Assembly (NCBI GenBank): GCA_038503035.1
Contig: JAVSML010024366.1
Span: 438,437-502,436, forward strand
Length of the DNA: 64,000 nucleotides
From: Crocodylus rhombifer
Taxonomy: Eukaryota > Chordata > Crocodylia > Crocodylidae
Direction: 5' to 3'
Part shown: piece by piece, positions 55,131 through 64,000 of the stretch
Numbering within the stretch: position 1 is the first letter of the stretch
Layout of the letters: each line of letters opens with the position of its first letter
Program-made: the position numbers and the translations under genes
The notes under the pieces: model-generated
Told to the model about the DNA's origin: nothing
Database searches by the model: none
The model's input: only the letters and a program-made list of their open reading frames with translations

Positions 55131-55340
55131 GACCCTAGCTCCTAGCCCTGCCCTGCCCCCTTCTTCTTCCCCAGCCCCTGCACCTGCCCCCCTCTCTTCC
55201 AAGCCCAACCATGCTCCCCTGGCTTCCAGGTTTCCCCACCACAGCATGCAAGGAGCTGAGAGACAGTCCAAAACTTTACTGAGCAGCCTGTGCCTCCACA
55301 GGCACAACTCCTGATCTGAGACTGGGCAATGCATGGCTTC
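55131..55340 (-). pseudogene. 3' end of a convergent Harbinger gene, copy A
   Basis: On the minus strand, QELCLWRHRLLSKVLDCLS with CAGTAAAGTTTTGGACTGTC parallels 63205-63255 on the plus strand, which encodes YLWEHKLLNKIFHC with CAATAAAATTTTTCACTGTC. The similarity continues through GTGGGGAAACCTGGAAGCCA/GGAGGGGAACCTGGAGTCCA. In both places this is a 3' end facing the Myb-like gene; the 63.2-kb version keeps a canonical AATAAA. Confidence 0.5.
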
Positions 55341-56235
55341 CTGGTACAGAGTATCTTATCTCAGAAATGTTGTAAACTCTCACAAACAGGTTCTTTCTTA
55401 TGGCTGTACAGGTCCTGCAGCTGCACATGGGGGAGAGGCAGCAGTTGGCAGGAGGGATGGCAGCTTAGGGTCACAGCTGCCTTCAGCCAGGGACCTGCTG
55501 ATGTGCCTTCTCCACCAGAGGAGGACTCAGGATGGGACCCTGGTTAGTGATAACATCAGTGGTGGGCTCATGGGCTTGGTAGATAATGTGGCCTGCAATG
55601 AGGCATGGGACTGGGCTGATTGGGTGTTCAGGGTAAGGCTCCTGGCCTTGGAGGAGTGCTACTTTGAGGCCCAGGAGCAGCAAACTGTGTTCATGGCCAG
55701 GACAGTGGAGGCCATGGAGGAAACTACTGGGTGCTGGACACCATCTTGGCCCTGGTGGTCACCTTCATGCCACCCGCTGCCCTGCCCCTGCCTGCAGCCT
55801 TGCCTGTCCCCCAGTAGATGCCCACTGCCCAGCAGCAAGCCCCGCCCCCCCCATGGGCTTGGGCAAATTTCCAGGTGCCTCCACCAGGCAGGAGCCTCTG
55901 TGCTCACACCTGCCCCAGGTCTCCTGCCAGCCAGCCCCTCTGCCTTGGCCCAGCCACATTGTTTGCCCCAGCGCCACATGACCATGGAGCAGGAGCTTCC
56001 CACAGGAGTCCCAGCACCATGCATGGCCCCTTCTGGCCCTGGCCAGTGGCTGCCAGAGTGGGATATAGATGCACCAGGAAAGCAGCAGTTCTTCTCATCC
56101 CTGGGCAAGCCCCCCATCTTCCAGGCTCCCCGCAGCATGCACACCCACTGGGGCACATCCAGAGACCAGCTGTTTGGGAGCCTTTCCCCAGGATCTACCC
56201 TTTAGGTGTCCCCACCCCATGGCCTGCAACACTGA
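55341..56235 (+). pseudogene. Harbinger-associated protein fragment
   Basis: A 290-codon frame includes DWADWVFRVRLLALEECYFE, AQEQQTVFMARTVEAMEETT, then in a neighbouring frame GLLDTILALVVTFMPPAALP and a long Pro/Ala/Ser-rich region. The LALEExxxEAQExQxxFM pattern is typical of the helical C-terminal part of Myb/SANT-like transposon proteins. It is not continuous with copy A, since a convergent 3' end intervenes, so it may be from another copy or result from rearrangement. Confidence 0.4.
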
Positions 56236-57959
56236 GAGGGCATGCATAAGCATAACAATGTGACAATACATTGCATAAGCATAATAATGAGGGGTGTGGG
56301 GCCTGGGGAAAATGAGCCCATGCAGGGCCCTGCCCCTACTCCAATCCCACATGCCACGGACCCAAAGAAGCTGCTGCTGCCATTGGCAGTAGTGGCATTG
56401 GTGGGGAGGGGTGGCGAGCAGTTGGGTGCCCAGCTCCGAGGGGTGGAGCTCCAGGAAGTACACTCTGGGGCGGATGCTTAACTCCATGGGGACATCCAGC
56501 TCTGTGGAGCCCTCTAAAGCATGGGGCCTGGGGTGGTTGCGCAGATTCACCTCCCCCCAGGGATGGCCCTGTCATGACCATACAAATGGACAGAGGGTCA
56601 TTAATGCCTGTGGAGTAAAGAGAGGTTAGCCAGAATCAGGGAGATGATCACAAGTCATGAAGTCATTTGACCCACTTAGAGAAGCCTAAATACAAAATGC
56701 CACTTCCCCTGTCAGGCAGTTGATTTTAAAGTTTGGGTTAAGCAGAAATCAAAAGTGGGGCAGTACAACTGCACCACTGCACCTCCCTGGATCCACCCTT
56801 GCCCACAGGAGTTGTTACAGTACCTCATGAAAATTGTAGTTTGTATGTCTCATGACCACATATTTTTTTATGATGTGGACGCACTGGGCATGTGCACTGT
56901 GCATGCGCACTGGGCATCTCCTGTGTGGAACCAGGGTATTTCAGTCCCACTACACTGCCTGAATTATGACATCAAGGTTCTTTCCTGTGAGGCTTGTTGT
57001 GGGAGTAGGATTTGGCAGGCTACTCTTTCCATGGTTGGCAATTTTTGCTTCATGATAGAGTAAGTTCCCATATTGATTCAGGCTGCTCTTTCTATTGGCC
57101 CCATTTGCTGTCCATTTTGCTTTGCACTTTTTAATTTTTTTCTTCTATTCATTTTAGCCTTGACCAGCCTGCCTTGAAACCCCACCCCCAGCAAAAACCC
57201 TGCAACTTTTGAAGTTATACAGGGGCAAAAGGAGAGAAAGGGAAAAATAGTGTAGAAGGCATTCATGACAATTAGCTCAAATCAGTACACTTTAATGAGA
57301 TACAGTGAGAGTAGCTGTAGTACTGGCAAGCTTATTGGGACTGCCAAAAGAAGAGGTCAGAAATATGAAAAGCTATGGTATGCTGTAGATTGCATTCCCA
57401 CCCCAGGAGTTAAATTAGCATGAAAGAAAGTCAAGAACACTTGATAAATTACAGCTTGTAGAGCAGTGGAGGTGGGTGAACATTTTCTAAGTCTCAAGCT
57501 TCTATCCCTGTAAGGACAGAGAGCCTGCCATATGAAGGAAGAGAGTAAAGTTAATGTTATCAGGATTCTAGAGACCAATATCTCTCATTGAAAAGCAACG
57601 TGTGAACTGTTTTTGAACCTTGCATTAAAACTAAGAAACAAGAAACACACATTAAAGTCACCAGTAAACCTTAACTCTGAATAGTATATGTTGGTTTGTT
57701 TTCAACGGGCATGTTTATGTGTGCATTTGCTGTGGCAGCAGTTTACTCATTAGTAAATGGTACTGGGCAAGTATCTACATGTGCAGGGAGATAGAAACAG
57801 ATTTGCTGCCAATTTGCTTCCACTTCCCAGGGCCCTGCAGTGTACCCCTGCCACTACCAGGAGGAGCTCCAGGCTCCAGCTGCAGCTGCCAGCAGCTGGC
57901 AATACTCTTCAAAAGGCACCTCTGCTCACTGTTTTCTGGACAGCCACTTCCCTGGCCAA
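56236..57959. other. Transposon-derived and AT-rich spacer
   Basis: Positions 56236-56640 are GC-rich with overlapping uninformative frames. CATAAGCATAA(C/T)AATG is duplicated at 56243-56259 and 56273-56289. From about 56640 to 57700 the sequence is ordinary and AT-richer, with no gene recognised. Positions 57720-57959 are proline- and serine-rich coding-like sequence leading into the transposase. Confidence 0.35.
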
Positions 57960-58740
57960 ACAGCATGCCCAGTGCAGGGACAGCACACAGCAGTGCTCTT
58001 CTTGCCACCTCTGCCTCTCCACGCTATGGCTGCTTCAGCCCTTGCTCCTGACAGCAACGACCAATGCCCTGTGATCCTGCTGGATACTGTACTGACCCTG
58101 CTGGCTTATTGCACTGATTACCACCTGGCCCATGGCCTTCTCACCCCTCTCAGCTCCACCACATGCAGCAACCTCCTTCCAGGCCACTGCATACCTTCCC
58201 AGGGCTGCCACCATTCACCTGCCACCTTGACCCTGTCCTCCTGGCCAGAGTCCAACAAGGATGGCAACGATGGGCTCCAGGATGCTACTATTGGGGCCAC
58301 TGTCACCCTCCTTGGCCTCCCAGGACTGGTGGCAGGAAATTGTCCAGCATGTCTGGGACAGAGAGCAGTGGCTAGAGGCCTTCTGCATGACCTAGGCTAC
58401 CTTCTGGGATCTTCTGGAGCAGTTCTGGAGTGGAAACACACTAGCATGGGGCCATCCCTCCCTGTGCACACCCACCTTCCCTCTCTCTGCTCAAGCTAAC
58501 CACACCCACCAGCCTGTGGTACATCAGCCACAGGTTTAGCATGGGCAAGCCCACCATAAGGGAGGCTGTTCTGGAGGTGTGTGGCACTGTCTAGGATGTT
58601 CTGGGGGACACCATTCTCTGTGTGAACAACCCCCTGGCAGTGGTGTCAGGGTACTCTGCCCTGGAATTCCCCCAGTGCATTGGGACCCTGAATAGGACCC
58701 ACATGCCCATCACCTCCCTGTCTCATGGAGACCAGCTGAG
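57960..58740 (+). pseudogene. PIF/Harbinger transposase, N-terminal half
   Basis: From about 58330 the plus strand reads WWQEIVQHVWDREQWLEAFC, ATFWDLLEQFWSGNT and, from 58515, LWYISHRFSMGKPTIREAV, LEVCGTV, then YSALEFPQCIGTLNRTHMPI. This is the HARBI1-type order: WDxEQWLxxFRMxxxTF, LWxLAxxFGVGKSTV, GFPxCxGAIDGTHIPI. The family's first catalytic Asp (GAIDGTH) is Asn here (GTLNRTH). In-frame stops and shifts are present. The frame is cut at about 58740 by a CR1, and the protein resumes at 61985. Confidence 0.75.
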
Positions 58741-61700
58741 TCATGAGTGGCTACAGGGCTTTGGGAGTGGGGCTCATAAGGTTGGGGGCACAGGTGGTGT
58801 TTTCCTCAATCCTTCCAGTTATGGTTCATGAGCAGAGGAGGAAGAGCCTAATAGAGGCAGTAAACAAGACTGTGGCACTGGTGCCACTATGAAGGCTTAG
58901 GCTTCTATGATCAGAGTCTGCTTTTTGGAGAGAGAGGCAGTGGTCTGTTGGGAAGAGATGGTCTCCACCTCTCTCCACTGGGGAAGAAGCTCTCCTCAGC
59001 CAGAATGGCTGACTTGCTTGACTGAGCTTTAAATAAGATCACCAGGAGATGGGCAGACAACCATCAGAGCAAGCTCACCAAGCATCAACCACAAGAACAG
59101 CATGTTAGGATGCTCAAGGGAACCCACTCCTACCCCAGCCCAGGAACAGAGCTTCTCCATGAGGACAAGGAAGCCTAGGGCCCCCAATGGCACACTTATG
59201 TGCTTGTACACTAATGCTAGGAGTTTGGGGAATAAACAGGAGGAACTGGTCTTTCTGCTAAACAAAAATGACTATGATCTCATAGGGATCATGGAGACTT
59301 GGTGGGACTCCTCCTATGATTAGACTACCAGTATAAGTGGCTATACCCTGTACAATAGAGATCATGCTGAAAAAAGAGGTCGGGGTGTAGCTGTCTTTGT
59401 GACTGAGAGCTGCATGTCCCTAGAAGTTGAGTTTGGCACCCAAAGAGGATGACTAGAGACCTTTTGGGTTAGAATGTGAGGGGAATGTGGTGAAAGAGAT
59501 ACAATGGTAGGAGTCTACTAGAGACCTCCAAACAAGGAACAAGTGATTAACCAAGAATTCACCATGGAACTGGCTGAGGCTGCATGCTTTCAGTGCATGG
59601 TCGTCATGGGAGACTTCAACTACCCGGACATCTCAAGGGATGAGCATTTGGCCAAACTGATTGGGCACAAAGTTTCCTTACATATGTGGATGGGCTATAC
59701 CTGTCCCAAGAATTTTATGGGTCGACAACAGGCAAGGTGCTGCTGGTCCTGGACCCAAAAATCAAAGGGAAGCTGGGTGACAGTGACCACAAGTTTATCA
59801 CTTTCACTATCCATCACACAGCTAGCAAGTCAGCCAGAAATGCAGTAGTCCATGACTTTAGGAAAGCTGACTTCTTAAGCTCAGAAGGCTTGTTCTTGAG
59901 GCCCTGAGAGGCCATGATTTCACAGCGAGTCCATGAAGAGTGGTTTCTCCTTAAGGAAATGATCCTAGAAGCACAAGCGGCGTCAATCCCAACCCATAAG
60001 AAAGGTGGTAAAAGGGATCAACAGGGAATTCATGGACCTCTTACATCTAAAAAAGAGGTACATAAAGGATGGAAAACAGGAAACACCACTAAGGAGGAGT
60101 AGAATGCACTGGTCTGCACCTGCAGGGAGTGAACTAGAAAAGCCAAGGCTGCAACCAAACTCCATTTGGCTATATGAATCAATAACAATGAAAAGTCCTT
60201 CTTCAGATATGTTGGGAGTTGAAAGAAAAACAAAGGCAACATTGGACCCCTGTTAAACCAGCTGACTACTGACACCCAGGAAAAAGCCAATCTGCTTAAT
60301 GATTACTTTACACTGGTTTTTTACCAACCCAAAGGGACCACCCTACAGAACATGATGTGGGATGACCAGGGTGAAAATGAATATATACCCACCATTCATG
60401 TGGATCTTATAAGGGAGCATCTTGAGAGGCTGGACCCCCATAAATCAGCTGGTCCAGATAGGTTGCACCCAATAGTACTAAAGGAACTGGCAGACATTAT
60501 AGTGTAGTCATGGGCAAGAATATTCAAGAATTCGTGGTGCTCAGGCAAAGTACTTGAAGATTGGAAGAAGGCCAATGTGGTGCCCATCTTCAAGAAAGGG
60601 AACAAAGAAGACCTGGGAAACTTCAGGCCAATCAGTATGACCTCAATCCCTGGGAAGATCTTGGAAAAAAATCATCAAAGAAACCATTAACAACAGGCTA
60701 ATGAAAGGCAATATTCTGAAAGAAAGCCAACATAGCTTCATTGCAGGTAGGTCTTGCTTGACCAATCTCATTTCCTTCTATGGCCAGGTGACACATCTCC
60801 TGGACAAAGGAGAAAAGGTTGATATCATATATTTGGACTTCAAAAAAGCTTTTGACCTGGTGTCCCATGATGTCCTCATGGAAAAAATGGGCAATTGCAG
60901 CCTCAACTATTCCACAGTCTGATGGATGGGAAACTGGCTTCAAGGTCAGACCCAAAGAGTGGTAGTTGATGGAACCGAATCAACATGGCACTAGATCATT
61001 AGTGGCATCCACCAAGGCTCTGTTCTCAGACCTGTACTCCTTAATGTTTTCATAAATGATCTGGACACTGGTGTCAAGAGTGGACTGGGCAAGTTTGCTA
61101 ACAACAGCAAACTTTGCGGAAGAGTGTCCACACTTGAGGATAGGCTGCTGATCCAGGCTGGCCTCGACAGACTTGCAAGGTGGGTGGATGAAAACCTGAT
61201 GGCATTCAGTACGGAGAAATGCAAGGTGCCCCACGTCACGAATAAAAATCCACATCATACTTATAGGCTTGGCAATGCTACACTCATTAGCACTATGACC
61301 GAAAGAGCCTTGGGGATCATGATTGACCACAAGATGAATATGAGCCACCAATGTGATACTACAGCCAGAAAAATGAACAAAACTCTAGCTTGCAGCTACC
61401 GATGCATCTTAAGCAAGACTCTTCCTGTACTCGGCCTTGGTGAGACTGCAGCTGGAGTACTGCATCCAATTCTGGGCTCCACAATTTAGGAAGGGCTAGA
61501 GAAGCTTGAAAGAATCCAGAGGAGAGCCACATACATGATCAGAGGGCAAGAGAACAGGCCTTATAAAGAGAGGCTGCAAGCTATTGGACTCTTCAGTCTG
61601 GAAAAGGACAGGCTCAGGGGTCACATGGTGGCAGCCTATAAGTACATAAGGGGTGTGTGTCAGGATCTGGGGAACACCTGTTTACCAGAGCACCCCAGGG

Positions 61701-61984
61701 GATGACAAGGTCCAATGGTCACAAACTCCTGCAAGACCTTTTTAGGCTGGAGGTAAGGAAACACTTCTTTACTCAAACTATAATTTCTTTACTGTTTCAG
61801 CCCCCAAGGCCTGGAATAGACTGCCCCCAGAAGTGGTGCAAGCATCTACTCTGGGCACTTTCAACAAACATTTGGATGTTTATCTTGCTGGGATCCTTTG
61901 ACCCTAGATGACTTGGGCAGGGGGCCAGAGCCTATGGTCTTTCGAGGTCCCTTCCAGCCCTAATGTCTATGAAATCTATAAAAT
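58740..61984 (+). mobile_element. CR1 LINE inserted in Harbinger transposase
   Basis: About 3.2 kb in the plus orientation. It begins within ORF1 (QGFGSGAHKVGGTGG, GFYDQSLLFGERGS, GRDGLHLSPLGKKL at 58958-58998), then ORF2: LMCLYTNARSLGNKQEELVF, GIMETWWD, VVMGDFNYPDISRDE, SDHKFITFTIHH, DPHKSAGPDRLHP, YLDFKKAFDLVSHDVLMEK, the C-terminal LEYCIQFWAPQF-like segment and the 3' end TCCCTTCCAGCCCTAATGTC. Stops and frameshifts occur throughout. The catalytic box at 61090-61105 reads FANN instead of FADD. It belongs to the same subfamily as the copy at 5022-5653. Confidence 0.9.
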
Positions 61985-62520
61985 AACAGCCAGAGGGGCT
62001 TTCACTCTGTGGTGCTCCAGGCCTATATGGACCACTGTGGGGCTTTCATACACATGAGCACGAGCTGGGTGGGCAGTGCCCATGACACCCACGTCTTCAG
62101 GAACTCCAACTTAATGGGCCTGGTGGAGAGTGGGCGTTTTGCACCGGGCATGCCAGATTTCCAGCTGGCCGGCATGGCCATCCCATCCCTTCTCATCAGG
62201 GACCCTTCCTACTTGCTCCTCCCCTGGCTCATGTGGCCCTACATCAGTCATCTGAGGTCCCACTGTGCCCCTTTTAACCACTACCTGGGCACCATGCCAC
62301 CATGCCCCCATTAACCACTCCACCTTGGTGGAGTGCACCTTTGGGCACCTGAAGGATGGTTGATGTACCTCCCCTGCCTGCCTTGAGATCACTGACAACA
62401 ACCTCCCCTGTGTTGCAGCTTGGGTCCTTGTTGGAGCTCTTCCATGAGGCCTGGGTGGAGGAGGCATGGAACACGGAGGACACCTGGCAGCAAGAACACT
62501 ACCTGCAGTGCCCAGGGAAC
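61985..62520 (+). pseudogene. PIF/Harbinger transposase, C-terminal half
   Basis: A 101-codon frame and its flanks read SQRGFHSVVLQAYMDHCGAF, SWVGSAHDTHVFRNSNLMGL, PSLLIRDPSYLLLPWLMWPY and, after a frameshift, HSTLVECTFGHLKDG and ITDNNLPCVAAWVL. These match DDE_Tnp_4/HARBI1: RKGFHSxVLQAxVDHxGxF, GSxHDARVFRNS (second catalytic Asp retained), GDPAYPLLPWLMxPY, VExAFGRLKGRW (catalytic Glu retained). It follows directly from the CR1 3' end, completing the protein begun at 57960-58740. Confidence 0.8.
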
Positions 62521-63240
62521 ATGGTAAGTTGGCCAGGCAGGTCCTGGTTCAGGCATCTACTATATGAGGCCCCCATCCCCGCTTATTCCATTGGGGCCAG
62601 TGAGCTAGCAGGTGCTGGAATCGGGCACCCTGCCTTCCCCACCCTGTTTCCAGGGCAGAAAAGGCCAGGATCCTGGCAGCACCTGCTGCTGCAACTCCAG
62701 ACCCTGCTGCCTTCCCCCACCACCCATCTCCCCCTGCAGTTCAGCTTGTCCCTTGTGCTTCCACCAAGCCCATTGTGTCTGGAGTCAGGCAGCATGGGGC
62801 TCCCAGACAACTGAGACAAGGAGCTGCCTATGCTCCAACCCTCCCCCCATGGGGCCTCTCCAGGGAGGTGCCCTGGGGCCATGCCTCATTAGCCACCACT
62901 GCATCCAAAATATGCCCCTGCTGCACATGTCATGGGTACTGTGTGAGGAGCTGTTTATGCAGACTGAGGAGTGCCTGACCCACTATGATATGCTGCTGGT
63001 GCTAGTGCCCCAGGCACACCTGCACACCTGGCATGGGACCCTGAGCTTCAACAGCATAGGGGGAAATTCCAAGCTTCTCCAGAACCTCTGGGGCCACCTG
63101 GATATCTACCTGTGACTGAGATACACATCCCTGCCCCCTGTATCTGAGGAGGACATTGCTGCCAGCATCAGCACATTCCACAGTGTGTGAAAGGCCAATG
63201 CCACCTACCTCTGGGAGCACAAGCTTCTCAATAAAATTTT
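62521..63240 (+). pseudogene. Unidentified Harbinger-associated coding remnant
   Basis: After the transposase, frames encode CEELFMQTEECLTHYDMLLV, LHTWHGTLSFNSIGGNSKLL, a stop, SEEDIAASISTFHSV and ANATYLWEHKLLNKIFHC, with AATAAA at 63231-63236 overlapping the last codons. The last block is shared, inverted, with 55270-55330. The protein is not recognised; it could be an extra transposon gene. ATGGTAAGT at 62521-62529 looks like a splice donor. Confidence 0.4.
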
Positions 63241-63249
63241 TCACTGTCT

Positions 63250-64000
63250 CCTGCCTCCCTGTGTGCTGTAGGAGGGGAACCTGGAGTCCAGGGCCAGGGA
63301 AGTGCAGGGTGGCCAGGTGAAGAGTGGGGGCAGGGACAGGGGCAGGGGTGGAGAGAGTCTTCTCTCCAGTGTGGGCCTTATCATATGGCCAGGGCTGGCA
63401 TAGCCCATGGCTCTGCTCGGTCCTGGCTGTTGGTGACAGTGTGCGGCTCTGTGTGGTGTCCTCAGATGGCAGGGTATGGTGGGAAGGCACATAGCTAGAC
63501 ACCCTGCTAGGGGAGGAGCTGACACTACTGGTGGCTGGCAGTGTTGTGGCCAGCAGCACCTTGTGGCAGGGGCTGGGGCTGCAGAGCTGCCACAGCAGGC
63601 TCTGGCCCCAATTCCCCAAGCTGCTGGTGGAGGCTGCAGCTGGGGAGCAAAGTGGGATGGGCTGCTGCCAAAGGGCCCACCCCCAGTGATGTCACCATGG
63701 GTGCCAGCCTGGGGCTGGGACTTGGGCAAGCAACTTGCTGCTGTACAAAGGATGCCTGTGGCCTGGGTCCTGGGGTACCAGGATGTCTATCAGTTGCCAC
63801 GTAAAGGGCATGGACTTATGGGAAATGATTTTGGTCAGTGATGGCCACCCACTGTGCCCGCAAGTCTTTGACCTTTATGCAGCACTGCCACTATGACCAG
63901 TTGTGCCTGTGGTCCCACATCTGGACTGACAGACCCAGATAGTGGGCATAGGTGCAGGCATGGGTGTTGGCAAGGAGGACACCATCAGGGATCCCCCAGC
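63250..64000 (-). pseudogene. PIF/Harbinger Myb/SANT-like protein, copy B (runs off the window)
   Basis: On the minus strand from the window edge: LSVQMWDHRHNWS, WQCCIKVKDLRAQWVAIT and HALYVATDRHPGTPG, paralleling the QCRxKVKxLRAxYxxxxDxN...PFYxExDRxLG layout of Harbinger Myb/SANT-like proteins. A long Pro/Ser/Gln-rich region follows (63800-63450), then CAGTGTGGGCCTTATCATAT-type sequence (plus-strand reading) also present, inverted, at 55090-55125. The N-terminus lies beyond 64000. Stops interrupt it. Confidence 0.55.

Noticed and set aside
63476..63841. Plus-strand frames near the right end
   Set aside because: They are antisense to the minus-strand Myb-like gene and its Pro-rich region.

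Overview
This window reads as vertebrate nuclear DNA, most likely from a sauropsid; a crocodilian (alligator-like) genome is my best guess and a turtle the main alternative. The grounds are the many CR1 LINEs, several ending in short direct repeats of the ACTATGAA type, together with hAT and PIF/Harbinger DNA transposons and solo LTRs in AT-rich, CpG-poor spacer. I recognise no host protein-coding gene, tRNA, rRNA, CRISPR array or bacterial-type operon. Almost every long open frame is a transposon remnant or a shadow of one.

Layout. 0-3 kb: a non-LTR reverse-transcriptase C-terminal relic, a CR1 endonuclease fragment, an LTR-like block and a CR1 3' tail ending at a Charlie-type hAT terminus. 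3.7-6.9 kb: a minisatellite followed by a decayed autonomous hAT transposase, split by a CR1 insertion. 8.0-10.65 kb: a minus-strand CR1 split by a 1.38 kb solo LTR that contains the window's only assembly gap. 10.65-29.6 kb: mostly single-copy-looking AT-rich DNA with MITEs (one with perfect 8-bp target duplications, one with TTA duplications, one a 62-bp-armed hairpin), an apparently 5'-inverted LINE and more LTR-like blocks. 29.6-36.1 kb: a 3' CR1 copy with an intact 204-codon frame, then the most complete CR1 of the window (minus strand: ORF1 esterase-type protein, endonuclease, reverse transcriptase, GC-rich 5' UTR). 36.2-40.6 kb: an unidentified decayed gene with an acidic serine-rich tail, a second hAT copy in the opposite orientation, and an R2/NeSL-like reverse transcriptase relic. 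44.8-49.4 kb: one CR1 nested inside another in the opposite orientation. 53.9-64.0 kb: PIF/Harbinger territory, with Myb/SANT-like and DDE transposase relics, a CR1 inserted in the transposase, and an inverted pair of Myb modules.

Functionally nothing here forms a pathway. It is layered transposon history, and the nesting order gives relative ages: hAT and Harbinger before their CR1 insertions, older CR1 before younger CR1, CR1 before the solo LTR, hAT-like MITE before its LTR. All family assignments come from motif recognition by eye. No database search was run, and boundaries are approximate unless target duplications are stated.
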